Shown here: piece after piece, positions 26,859 through 34,916 of the stretch
How positions within the stretch are numbered: the stretch's first letter is position 1
Layout: each line of letters opens with the position of its first letter
Assembly: GCA_027214345.1 (NCBI GenBank)
Contig: JAPWHR010000016.1
Coordinates: forward strand, 1-64,000
Direction: 5' to 3'
DNA: 64,000 nt
DNA from: Comamonadaceae bacterium G21597-S1
Lineage (GTDB): Bacteria; Pseudomonadota; Gammaproteobacteria; Burkholderiales; Burkholderiaceae_C
Program-made: the position numbers and the translations under genes
The notes under the pieces: generated by a model
Seen by the model: the letters and a program-made list of their open reading frames with translations, nothing else
What the model was told of the DNA's origin: nothing
The model's database searches: none

Positions 26859-27902
26859 ATGACATCTGCACACGACTCCCCTGGCGCCGGGCTGGATCGC
26901 ACCGTCGTGATGGCGATGCTGGCGCATTGGCCGGCCCATGCCGCCGCGCCGCTGGCGGACCTGATCCAGGCCCATGCACACACCGGCGCCTACGTGGTGT
27001 TCGACGCCGACTACACCACCTACCACCACGACCTGCTCGGCGCCTTGCTGGCCTTCATGGAGCTGCGCGGCGTGTTGACCCGCGAGACCATGGCGCCCTC
27101 GCTGCAGCTGATTCCGTTTCGCGACACGCCGACGCGGCGCGAGAGCCTGACCAGTTATTACCAGCGCCTGGGCGAGATCGACGACCAGGTCGGATATCCG
27201 TGGGCGACCCAGATCTTCGCCGGCTTCACGCTGCGCGAAATCAAGCGCCACGTGGACGACATGCTGGCATCGGGCGAACCGGTTCCCGCGTGGCAATATG
27301 TCGGCGACGACGTGGTCGAGCTGGCCATCGACGTGCCACGCATGCAGCGCGGCACGCAGGAGCTGTTCCGGGCCCTGACGGCGCATGGCATCGAGGTCTA
27401 CATCGTCAGCGCCGCCAGCGAGGAGATCGTGCGCATGCTGGTGTCCGACCCGCAATACGGCTACCACGTCAAGCCGCAGAACGTGATCGGCGTGACCGTG
27501 TTGCTGCGCGACCGCGCGGCCGGCACCGTCACCACGGCGCGCAAGCTGATCGCCGAACATCGCTACGACCCGGCGCTGCTGCAGGATGACGAGATGACGA
27601 CCGCGTTGTGGGCGCCGCTGACCTGGTACGAAGGCAAGCAGGCGGCGATCCACACCTATATCCATCCGTGGAAGAAACCCATCCTCGTGGCCGGCGACAC
27701 GCCGCTCAGCGACGGCCCGATGTTCCTGCGCGGGCCGGACCCGGACCGCGGCGGACTGCGCCTGTTCGTCGCGCGCAAGGACAGCTACCGCGACCACATC
27801 CTGGCGCTGCAGGACGAACACGCCGGCCACCAGAGCGCCCATGCGCATCCGGTCACCGCCAACCGCAACTGGATCATCGTCACGCCCGACGAGATCCGCT
27901 GA
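26859..27902 (+). CDS. pchP: HAD-family phosphatase, phosphorylcholine phosphatase-like
   Basis: A 347-residue HAD hydrolase. Motif I is D49-A-D51-Y-T53 (nucleophile and acid Asp), motif II serine in YIVSAASEE, motif III lysine near GKQAA, and motif IV AGDTPLSDG. The layout closely follows what I recall of Pseudomonas aeruginosa PchP over the whole length, including the ending RNWIIVTPDEIR. PchP releases choline from phosphorylcholine. Unlike the periplasmic Pseudomonas enzyme, no clear signal peptide is present, and motif I has Tyr where PchP has Asn. It sits 25 bp after the choline-type binding protein. Confidence 0.8.
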   Translation: MTSAHDSPGAGLDRTVVMAMLAHWPAHAAAPLADLIQAHAHTGAYVVFDADYTTYHHDLLGALLAFMELRGVLTRETMAPSLQLIPFRDTPTRRESLTSYYQRLGEIDDQVGYPWATQIFAGFTLREIKRHVDDMLASGEPVPAWQYVGDDVVELAIDVPRMQRGTQELFRALTAHGIEVYIVSAASEEIVRMLVSDPQYGYHVKPQNVIGVTVLLRDRAAGTVTTARKLIAEHRYDPALLQDDEMTTALWAPLTWYEGKQAAIHTYIHPWKKPILVAGDTPLSDGPMFLRGPDPDRGGLRLFVARKDSYRDHILALQDEHAGHQSAHAHPVTANRNWIIVTPDEIR

Positions 27903-27906
27903 GCGC

Positions 27907-27933
27907 GACCCCGACCCCGACCCCGACCCCGAC
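27907..27933. repeat. Hexanucleotide tandem repeat (GACCCC)4
   Basis: Four perfect GACCCC units (27907-27930) followed by GAC lie just after the pchP-like stop codon and about 36 bp before the betaine-homocysteine methyltransferase start. Copy-number change would alter only the spacer length. Confidence 0.8.
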
Positions 27934-27968
27934 GACCATCACCCGCCCTTGCGCAGGATCCATCCACC

Positions 27969-29057
27969 ATGACCGCCACCCCCAGCCTCGCGTCCAACCG
28001 TTTCCTGCGCCTGCTGCACAGCCGAACCTGGTTGCTGGCCGATGGCGCCACCGGCAGCAATTTGTTCAACGTCGGCCTGGTCTCGGGGGATGCGCCCGAG
28101 TTGTGGAACTTCGAACAGCCGCACAAGATTTCCGACCTGCACCGCAGTTTTGTCGACGCCGGCGCCGACATCATCCTGACCAACAGCTTCGGCGGCACGC
28201 GTTACCGGCTCAAGCTGCACCAGGCGCAGGACCGCGTGGCCGAGATCAACCGCCGCGCGGCCGAGCTGGCGCGTGCGGTGGCCGATGATGCCGGCGGGCG
28301 CGAGATCGCCGTGGCCGGCAGCATGGGCCCGACCGGCGAGATCATGGAGCCGATCGGCCCGCTGACGTTCGCGCAGGCGCGCGATGCGTTTGCCGAGCAG
28401 GCGGCCGCACTGGCCGAAGGCGGCGTCGACGTGTTGTGGATCGAGACCATGTCCTCGGCCGAGGAGGTGCAGGCTGCCGTGGCCGGCGCGGCGACCACCG
28501 GCCTGCCCATCGTCTGCACGCTGAGTTTCGACACCAACGGCCGCACCATGATGGGCCTGTCGCCGAGCGACTTCGCGCAACTCGAGCAGTCGCTGCATCC
28601 GCGGCTGGCCGCCTGTGGAACCAACTGCGGCGTCGGCGCCGCCGAGGTCGTGGCCTGCATCCGCAACCTGGCGCAGGCGGCCGGCCCGGACGTGGTGCTG
28701 GTGGCCAAGGGCAACTGCGGCATTCCGCAATATGTCGACGGCGCCATTCACTACAACGGCACACCCGAACTGATGGCCGTGTACGCCCGCATGGCACTGG
28801 ACGCCGGCGCGCGCATCATTGGTGGCTGCTGCGGAACCTCGCCGGCGCACCTGCGCGCGATGCGCGATGCGCTTGACGCGCACGTGCCCTCGGGCGCCGC
28901 GCCCGAACTCGCGCACATCGTCGAGGCACTGGGCGAAGTCTCCACCGGCGCGCGGGCGCAGTGGGGTGGTGCCCAGGACCGGTTGGCTGGAGCGGCCGCC
29001 GGCGCCAACCTGCGTCGCGGCCGGGGCCGGCGCGGCGCCGGTCCCGTCCCCGAATAA
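27969..29057 (+). CDS. Betaine-homocysteine-type S-methyltransferase
   Basis: A 362-residue Zn-dependent homocysteine methyltransferase (S-methyl_trans domain, about 15-305). Zinc ligands are visible as C216 (AACGTNCG) and C287/C288 (GGCCGTSP), matching the spacing in BHMT and in the first module of MetH. Conserved DGATGSN and IETMSSAEE are present. It would methylate homocysteine, using betaine as donor if it is a true BHMT; alternatively it could accept methyl from the separate corrinoid protein. The C-terminus ends in an RRGRGRRG tail shared with two cluster partners. It is the last gene of the corrinoid/choline set. Confidence 0.88.
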   Translation: MTATPSLASNRFLRLLHSRTWLLADGATGSNLFNVGLVSGDAPELWNFEQPHKISDLHRSFVDAGADIILTNSFGGTRYRLKLHQAQDRVAEINRRAAELARAVADDAGGREIAVAGSMGPTGEIMEPIGPLTFAQARDAFAEQAAALAEGGVDVLWIETMSSAEEVQAAVAGAATTGLPIVCTLSFDTNGRTMMGLSPSDFAQLEQSLHPRLAACGTNCGVGAAEVVACIRNLAQAAGPDVVLVAKGNCGIPQYVDGAIHYNGTPELMAVYARMALDAGARIIGGCCGTSPAHLRAMRDALDAHVPSGAAPELAHIVEALGEVSTGARAQWGGAQDRLAGAAAGANLRRGRGRRGAGPVPE

Positions 29058-29098
29058 GCAGCCCGCATCCGATTCCCCATCACACACGACGTGACGCC

Positions 29099-29980
29099 AT
29101 GCGTGACGACGCCTCGCGCGGCCTGCTGCTGGTGGCCGGTGCCACCTTCTTCTGGAGCCTGAGCGGCGTCTTCGCGCGCTGGTTGCCGCAGGTTGATCCC
29201 TGGACCTTCAACGCGACGCGCGGCCTGGGCATGGGTGTGGCGCTGCTGCTGTGGATGGCCTGGGAATACCGGCTCGGCGCGATCCGGCTGTTCCTGCAGT
29301 CCGACCCCCGGGCGCTCCTGATCTCGGGCGGTTTTTTCGCGCTCGGCTCGTCGATGTACATCCTGGCGCTGCAGCTCTCGAGCGTCGCGGCGGCTTCCTG
29401 CATTGGCGCGACCTCGGGCATCTTCGCCGCGCTGATGGCGCGCCTGTGGCTGGGCGAACGCACGCCGGTGGTGTTCTACATCGCGGTCGTCATGGCCATC
29501 GTCGGCGTGGTGCTGATCGCCGTCGGCGAAGCCTCGGCGGCCACGGTCGGCAGCCTGGGCGGCATCGCGGTGTCGCTGGCCTATGCCTTGTGTTTCGCCG
29601 GCCAGAGCGTGGCCTTGCGACGCTACAGCGCCTTGCGCATGGAGCCGGCGATGATCCTCGGCGGCCTGGGCGTGTACCTGATGGTGCGTTTCACGGTCGG
29701 CCTGGAGCCGCTGGCACTCGGCGCGCTGGTCGTGCTGCTGTTCATGGGCGTGATCCAGCTGGCCGTGCCGATGGTGCTGTACATGCGTGGGGCCAAACAT
29801 GTGCCCGCGGTGCAGATGGTGCTGATCACGATGGCCGATACCGTGCTCAATCCGCTGTGGGTCTGGCTGGTGCACCGCGAAGTGCCTGCCACCTCGGTCT
29901 TCTGGGGCGGCGGCGTGATCCTGCTGGCGATCGGGGTCACGGCCTGGCCGAGCCTGATGGCGGCGCGGTACAAGCGCTGA
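29099..29980 (+). CDS. EamA/DMT-family transporter
   Basis: A 293-residue inner-membrane protein with ten hydrophobic segments in two EamA repeats (about 8-140 and 155-285), the pattern of drug/metabolite exporters. The substrate is unknown. It follows the methyltransferase gene by 41 bp in the same direction and may be in the same operon, perhaps exporting an amino acid or amine. Confidence 0.88.
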   Translation: MRDDASRGLLLVAGATFFWSLSGVFARWLPQVDPWTFNATRGLGMGVALLLWMAWEYRLGAIRLFLQSDPRALLISGGFFALGSSMYILALQLSSVAAASCIGATSGIFAALMARLWLGERTPVVFYIAVVMAIVGVVLIAVGEASAATVGSLGGIAVSLAYALCFAGQSVALRRYSALRMEPAMILGGLGVYLMVRFTVGLEPLALGALVVLLFMGVIQLAVPMVLYMRGAKHVPAVQMVLITMADTVLNPLWVWLVHREVPATSVFWGGGVILLAIGVTAWPSLMAARYKR

Positions 29981-30161
29981 TGCCGCAGGGCCCGCGGCAG
30001 CCCCGGCAGGAAACGCGACCTGATGCAGGAGCACGCAGGTGGACGGCATGGCCGTTGCGACGGGTCTACACTGTGCTGAACCGTCGACACGCGATCGGGC
30101 GTGCGGCATCAACGTCCGGCAAGGCCCGCAGCCCGCCGGCAACCAGGAGACACGAAGCCCC

Positions 30162-30518
30162 ATGCAAGTCCTGCTCAATACCGATACCCATGTCGACGGC
30201 CGCCAAGCCATGGCGGCGCACCTGGACACAGTCGTGCGAGAAGCCCTGGAGCGTTTTCGCGATCATGTGACCCGTGTCGAGGCGCATATCGTCGACGCCA
30301 ACGCCCAGGCCAGCTCGCATTCGGACGAAATCCAGTGCACGCTGGAGGCGCGGCTGGCGCATCTGGATCCGGTTGTCGTGAAGGACCATGCGGCGACGGC
30401 CCATCAGGCGATCGACGGGGCGTTGGGCAAACTCAAGCGTGCGTTGGCGACCCGCGTCGAGCGCCACGAGGCCCATCGCAACGGCGCGGCGGCGCCGCAG
30501 TCGACCGACAACGACTGA
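30162..30518 (+). CDS. HPF/RaiA-family ribosome-associated protein (short)
   Basis: A 118-residue protein with the single beta-alpha fold of the ribosome hibernation promoting factor S30AE domain (about 1-105; VEAHIVDANAQ and KRALATRVERHE). It lacks the C-terminal dimerisation domain of long HPF. Stationary-phase binding at the ribosome decoding centre is the family role. AGGAG occurs about ten bases before the ATG. It stands alone and converges with the aldolase gene. Confidence 0.72.
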   Translation: MQVLLNTDTHVDGRQAMAAHLDTVVREALERFRDHVTRVEAHIVDANAQASSHSDEIQCTLEARLAHLDPVVVKDHAATAHQAIDGALGKLKRALATRVERHEAHRNGAAAPQSTDND

Positions 30519-30546
30519 GCATCCGCGGCCGGCCCGTGTCGCCGGT

Positions 30547-31224
30547 TCAGTGGTCCGGAGTGCGCAGGCTTTGCGCCGTGTCGTGCGCGAATTGCGCAAT
30601 CGCCTTGTCGGTCAGCGTATCGCCGGACCATGCCACCAGGCTCTCGGGAGGCAAGGTCACGGCGCCAGCGCCGCAGGCGATCAACTGCGCCAGCACGTCG
30701 GGCGACTTGATGCTGGCGGCCAGCAGCGCCGGGCCGCCGCGGTCCTGTACCGCGACGCAGGCCTGCATCAGCGACCAGACATCGCGGCCGTCGGAGGCGA
30801 GCCGGCCGACATACGGTGCCACGTAACTCGCCTGCAGGCTGCGCGCCCACAACAATTGCACCGGATTCGACAGGCCGGTCAGCAGCACGGGCTGTCCGGC
30901 GTGGCGCATCGCGCCGATGGCGGGCAACCAGTCGGGGCGGCAGGGCAGCTTGATCGTCAGCGTGACCTGGCGCTGCTGCGCCAGCGCATGCAGCCGGGCC
31001 TGCCAGCGCAGGCCTTCGTCGGCATCGGCCGTCGGCAACTGCAGCATCAGTTCGGCGATGCCGCGGTCGGCGACGGCCTGCACCAGGCGTTCATAGGTCT
31101 GCAACGTGACCGGCAAGCCGGCCTGGTGCACCAGGCTGGGGTTGGTCGTGACGCCGGCAATCGATGGGCATCCGTCGGGCAAGGCCCAGCTGTCGGCGCG
31201 CGCCGAGTCAAGGTAGATCTTCAC
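30547..31224 (-). CDS. Transaldolase/fructose-6-phosphate aldolase-like protein
   Basis: A 225-residue small transaldolase-family enzyme: KIYLDSARAD start, GVTTNPSL (phosphate region), and TIKLPC with the expected Schiff-base lysine. Length matches FSA/TalC-type aldolases (about 220). The GTG start 31224 overlaps the ROK stop (GTGA). Within this sugar cluster it would split or form a phosphorylated keto-sugar, acting after the PfkB kinase. Confidence 0.85.
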   Translation of the reverse strand: MKIYLDSARADSWALPDGCPSIAGVTTNPSLVHQAGLPVTLQTYERLVQAVADRGIAELMLQLPTADADEGLRWQARLHALAQQRQVTLTIKLPCRPDWLPAIGAMRHAGQPVLLTGLSNPVQLLWARSLQASYVAPYVGRLASDGRDVWSLMQACVAVQDRGGPALLAASIKSPDVLAQLIACGAGAVTLPPESLVAWSGDTLTDKAIAQFAHDTAQSLRTPDH

Positions 31225-32459
31225 TCCAGGTCCTGTTTCAAGAAGATGTCCTTCACGGGGAAGAACTGGGTGTGCAGTGGCAGCAGGGAACCGCCGAGCG
31301 CCCGGGCGTGGGCGCCGACCCGACCCGCGACGATGGACGGCGCATCCAGCCCTTCCAGGTCGTAGTGGTCGATGCGCCCACGGGTGCGTTCGATCAGTTC
31401 CCGCACCAGCGCCGGCGACAGGGAGCCGTCGATGACTGTCGCGTCCAGGTCGACCAGCGCACTGGCACTGACGATGGTCATGGCCAGTGCCCGGCTGGCC
31501 TGCTCCAGCCAGGGGAGGGTGATCGATGCATACGTGGCGTCCATGATGGCGTCTTCCTGCGCCAACTGCGGGTCGTGACCCGCCGTCTCGAGAGCCTGTT
31601 CCAGTTGGTGGCCCGATGCCATGCGCAGCAACTGGGCCGGCTTGCCGGCGCCCTGGGCGATCGCCATCGGCATGGAGCCGATGGCGCCGGCATTGCCATG
31701 CTGGCCGGCCATGATGTGCCCGCCCAGCACGAGTCCGCCGCCGACAAAAGTGCCGACGAAGACATACAGGTAACTCTCGATGCTCAGACCCTGGCCCTGC
31801 AGCATCTCCGCCATGCAGGCGGCCATGGTGTCTTTGGCGAACTGCACCGGCAACTCGGTCATCGCCTGCACCTGAGCCACCAGGTCGATGTCGGCCCAGC
31901 GTTGGAGTGCGTCGCCGGCCGGGCCGGTGAAGAGTTCCGACCACTTGTGCATCGACAGCGGCGCAGTCAGGCCGATGCCCACGGTGCGGTCCCAGTCGCT
32001 GCCCAGGGCCTGCTGCATCTGTGCCAGGCCGGAGGCGATGTTGGCCAGCACGACGTCGGGGTCGGGATACGGATACCGGAATTGCAGCCGATGCCGCGGC
32101 TGTCCGACGAAATCGGTCACCATGACCTCGAGGTTGCGCCGCCCGACCTGCAGGCCCAGGCTGAAGACGCCGTCCGGATTGAGTGCCAGCGGAATCGACG
32201 GCTGGCCGATCCTGCCGCGGACGCGGGGCTGGCGGAGCAGCAGTCCGTCGTCGAGCAGGCGGTCCACGATGATCGACACCGTCTGCGTCGACAGCCGGGT
32301 CAGGCGCGCCAGGTCGGCCTTGGCGATCGCACCGGCATGGCGGATCGCCTGCAAGACGATGCGCTCGTTGAACTGGCGCATGCCGCGGTGGTTCGATCCG
32401 CGCATCTGGCGCGGGTCACGGGCGAAGGCGAGGGACGTGGTCACGGTGGTTGGGGACAT
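31221..32459 (-). CDS. ROK-family transcriptional repressor
   Basis: A 412-residue XylR/NagC-like protein with an N-terminal winged HTH (about 25-85; ADLARLTRLSTQTVSIIVDRL in the helix region) and a ROK sugar-binding domain. The kinase-like glycine motifs are partly present (FVGTFVGGGLVLGG). It overlaps the RbsD gene start by one base and the aldolase by four. An inverted repeat in the divergent promoter region (33740-33753) is its likely site, with a sugar or sugar phosphate as inducer. Confidence 0.9.
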   Translation of the reverse strand: MSPTTVTTSLAFARDPRQMRGSNHRGMRQFNERIVLQAIRHAGAIAKADLARLTRLSTQTVSIIVDRLLDDGLLLRQPRVRGRIGQPSIPLALNPDGVFSLGLQVGRRNLEVMVTDFVGQPRHRLQFRYPYPDPDVVLANIASGLAQMQQALGSDWDRTVGIGLTAPLSMHKWSELFTGPAGDALQRWADIDLVAQVQAMTELPVQFAKDTMAACMAEMLQGQGLSIESYLYVFVGTFVGGGLVLGGHIMAGQHGNAGAIGSMPMAIAQGAGKPAQLLRMASGHQLEQALETAGHDPQLAQEDAIMDATYASITLPWLEQASRALAMTIVSASALVDLDATVIDGSLSPALVRELIERTRGRIDHYDLEGLDAPSIVAGRVGAHARALGGSLLPLHTQFFPVKDIFLKQDLE

Positions 32460-32899
32460 CAGTTCAGGATCACGCCCTTGCAGAACATGGCATTGCCGTA
32501 GGCGGTGGACTCCCCGGATTGCACCAGAACGCTGGCAAGGCGGATCTTGTCATAAAACGCGAATCGCTCGACCGCTTCGACGCGGTCGGCAGCCAGGCCG
32601 TGGTCCTTCAGCACGGACAAGGTGTTCTGCTGTGCGTGGGTGCGATGGCCTTCGGGCTGCCCGCAGGCATGCATGAACGCGGCCGGGCAGGATACATCTT
32701 CGGCCAGCGGCATCACCGATAACACGGCGCGGCTGACCCGTTCCAGGCTGTTGCCTGGCAGCCGGATCAGCACCTTGCCTTTTGCCAGGAGGTCGGCGGT
32801 GAAGTTGGCGTCGACCAACGCGACCCATTCGCCATGCCCCATTGCCGACAGATGCATCAGCAGTTCGGGGGTCAGCAGCGGATCGATGCCTTTCAGCAT
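32459..32899 (-). CDS. RbsD/FucU-family sugar mutarotase
   Basis: A 146-residue protein of the RbsD/FucU fold (MLKGIDPLLTPELL start, MGHGEWVALVDANF with catalytic-type histidine, FAFYDKI tyrosine). It converts sugar anomers so that a kinase or transporter receives the right form. It overlaps the ABC ATPase gene by 7 bp. The closest logic is with FucU-type proteins that serve deoxy- or keto-sugars. Confidence 0.9.
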   Translation of the reverse strand: MLKGIDPLLTPELLMHLSAMGHGEWVALVDANFTADLLAKGKVLIRLPGNSLERVSRAVLSVMPLAEDVSCPAAFMHACGQPEGHRTHAQQNTLSVLKDHGLAADRVEAVERFAFYDKIRLASVLVQSGESTAYGNAMFCKGVILN

Positions 32900-33681
32900 G
32901 CCACGGCCTCCTCGGCGGGCAGGCCGGCCGGGTCGATGGCGCCGGTGATCAGGCCGACGATCTCTTCCGGGTTGGTCTGGGTCTTGAGGCGGTTGCAGAT
33001 GATGCGGCCCTGGCGGAAGACCCAGATCCGGTCGACCAGATCGAACACCTGGCGCAGGTTGTGGCTGATGATGATCAGCGGTATGCCGCGTTCCTTGAGG
33101 CCGCGGATGATCTGCTCGACCCGGGCGGTCTCGGCCACGCCCAGCGCGGCGGTCGGCTCGTCCAGGATGATCAGGTTCTTCGCGAAACCGGCCGCGCGTG
33201 CGATCGCCACGCACTGGCGTTGTCCGCCGGACATGCCGCGCAGTGTCTCCGACATGTCCTGGATCTTGACGCCGGTCGTCTCGAGCATCGTCGCGGACTG
33301 CTCGCGCATGGCCTTGTGGTTCAGCACGGACAAGGGGCCCAGGTTCAACCGTGTCAGTTCCCGACCCAGGAAGATGTTGGCCGGCACATCGAGGTCCTCG
33401 GCCAGAGCCAGTGTCTGGTAGACGGTCTCGATGCCTTGTTCACGGGCATCGAGTGGTGAATCGAAGCTGACCGGCTGGCCGGCAAGCCGGACGTCGCCGG
33501 AATTGGGTTGTTCGACGCCCGTGATCAGGCGCACGAAGGTGCTCTTGCCGGCGCCGTTGTCGCCGACGATGGCGGCGTGTTCACCGGGCATGAGCCGGAA
33601 ACTGGCGTCGGTGAGGGCTTTGACGCCGCCGTAGTGCTTGGTCAGGCCGCAGATATCGAGAACAGGTTGGGTGATGGACAT
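32893..33681 (-). CDS. Sugar ABC transporter ATP-binding protein (single-domain, FrcA-like)
   Basis: A 262-residue ATPase: Walker A GDNGAGKST (about 39-47), signature MSGGQ, Walker B LIILDEP, and the IISHN switch. It has one nucleotide-binding domain, unlike the double RbsA. ATG 33681 (MSITQPVLD) is preferred over one 33 bases upstream. It is divergent from its binding protein and permease (33860-35861), so the importer is split between two transcripts. Confidence 0.92.
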   Translation of the reverse strand: MSITQPVLDICGLTKHYGGVKALTDASFRLMPGEHAAIVGDNGAGKSTFVRLITGVEQPNSGDVRLAGQPVSFDSPLDAREQGIETVYQTLALAEDLDVPANIFLGRELTRLNLGPLSVLNHKAMREQSATMLETTGVKIQDMSETLRGMSGGQRQCVAIARAAGFAKNLIILDEPTAALGVAETARVEQIIRGLKERGIPLIIISHNLRQVFDLVDRIWVFRQGRIICNRLKTQTNPEEIVGLITGAIDPAGLPAEEAVAC

Positions 33682-33739
33682 GGTGGACTCGCTGGTTGAC
33701 GTGAGGCCGAGCATGACAGGCTTCGGCAGAAATCCATAT

Positions 33740-33753
33740 TAGTAAAACTACTA
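33740..33753. promoter_or_regulatory. Probable ROK-repressor operator
   Basis: TAGTA-aaac-TACTA is a perfect inverted repeat in the AT-rich 178-bp region between the divergent ATPase/ROK and binding-protein transcripts. Related AT-rich blocks follow to about 33785. A shared operator for both directions fits the ROK regulator in the cluster. Confidence 0.5.
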
Positions 33754-33859
33754 GGTTTATTTAATCAGGCTTTTCTGGTTTAATTCGCTCCAGCGGCTGG
33801 CAGCAGACCTCTGCGTTGCCGCATCGATACCTATCCATCGCCTAACCGGAGACAACTGC

Positions 33860-34816
33860 ATGAACCTGACACGCACCATCGGCCGCATGGCCATTGCCCT
33901 GGCGACCGCCGGCCTGATGACTGCCGCCATGGCCGAAACCACGGTGGCCTACATCACGAACGGCAACACCAACGAAGGCTGGACGCTGATCAACGGCGGC
34001 GCCAAGAAGGCCGGCGAGAAGAAAGGCATCACGTTCATCCAGCTCGCCGCGGAGCAGGGCGAGTTGTCCAAGCAGCTGGCGATCGTCGAGGACATGATCA
34101 CGCGCAAGGTTGACGCGATCGCGATCGCGCCGGTCGACAGTGCGGGCATCGCCCCGGCCATCAACAAGGCGCTGGCAGCCGGTATCAAGGTGGTGGCGGT
34201 CGACACCGGCATCAGCGGCGCCGACATCACCTCGTACGTGGCCACCGACAACATCAAGGCCGCGATGGTCCAGGGCGACTGGGTTGCGAGCCAGGTCAAG
34301 GATGGAGACACGGTGATCTATGTCACCGGCGACCAGGGCCAGTCCACCGGACAGGAGCGCAGGAAGGGCTTCATGGACGGCCTGAACGCCAAGCGCAAGA
34401 ACGTCAAGGTCGTCGAAGTGCCGACCAGCTGGGACCAGACCCAGGCCCAAAACGGGGTCGAAACCGCATTGCGCGCCAACCCGGGCGCCAAGGTCATCGC
34501 CTGCGCCTGGGACGGTGGCGCGCTGGGCGCCAAGGCCGCCATGCTGTCTTCGGGCAAGCGAAAGGGCTCGATCAAGATCGCCGGATTCGATGGCTCGCCT
34601 GGTGGCCTGGACATGATGAAGCAGGGCTGGCAGCAGGCCAACGCGGCCCAGATGCTCGCCAAGATCGGCCAGATCGGCGTGGAAACGGCGATCGCTGCAG
34701 CCCAGGGCAAGAAGGTCGACGCTCGCATCGACACCGGTTCGTTCCTGGTCTTGCCCTCCAACGTCGACACGTTCGCCAAGGACTCGGGCGTGGCCCAGTT
34801 CATGCGCGCCAAATAA
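33860..34816 (+). CDS. Sugar ABC transporter substrate-binding protein (RbsB-like)
   Basis: A 318-residue periplasmic-binding protein with a signal peptide cut after AMA (about 24). It has the type I fold, with VAYITNGNTNEGW, AIAPVDSAGI and DTGISGAD, typical of ribose/xylose/fructose-type ligand proteins. GGAG lies about 10 bases before the ATG. It starts the rightward transcript and is followed by a strong hairpin before the permease gene. Confidence 0.92.
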   Translation: MNLTRTIGRMAIALATAGLMTAAMAETTVAYITNGNTNEGWTLINGGAKKAGEKKGITFIQLAAEQGELSKQLAIVEDMITRKVDAIAIAPVDSAGIAPAINKALAAGIKVVAVDTGISGADITSYVATDNIKAAMVQGDWVASQVKDGDTVIYVTGDQGQSTGQERRKGFMDGLNAKRKNVKVVEVPTSWDQTQAQNGVETALRANPGAKVIACAWDGGALGAKAAMLSSGKRKGSIKIAGFDGSPGGLDMMKQGWQQANAAQMLAKIGQIGVETAIAAAQGKKVDARIDTGSFLVLPSNVDTFAKDSGVAQFMRAK

Positions 34817-34822
34817 GCCCTC

Positions 34823-34842
34823 GGCGCCGCATCAGCGGCGCC
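34823..34842 (+). terminator. Intercistronic hairpin after the binding-protein gene
   Basis: GGCGCCGC-atca-GCGGCGCC is a perfect 8-bp stem with a 4-base loop, seven bases after the stop codon, followed by ttccc and not a long T-run. It probably stabilises or partly terminates the transcript so that binding protein exceeds permease. Confidence 0.6.
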
Positions 34843-34916
34843 TTCCCGTCCATGCCGCGCGAACCGTTGCCAGACAATCCGGATCCGCGCGGCCACTCCT
34901 CTCATCGGAGATCCAC

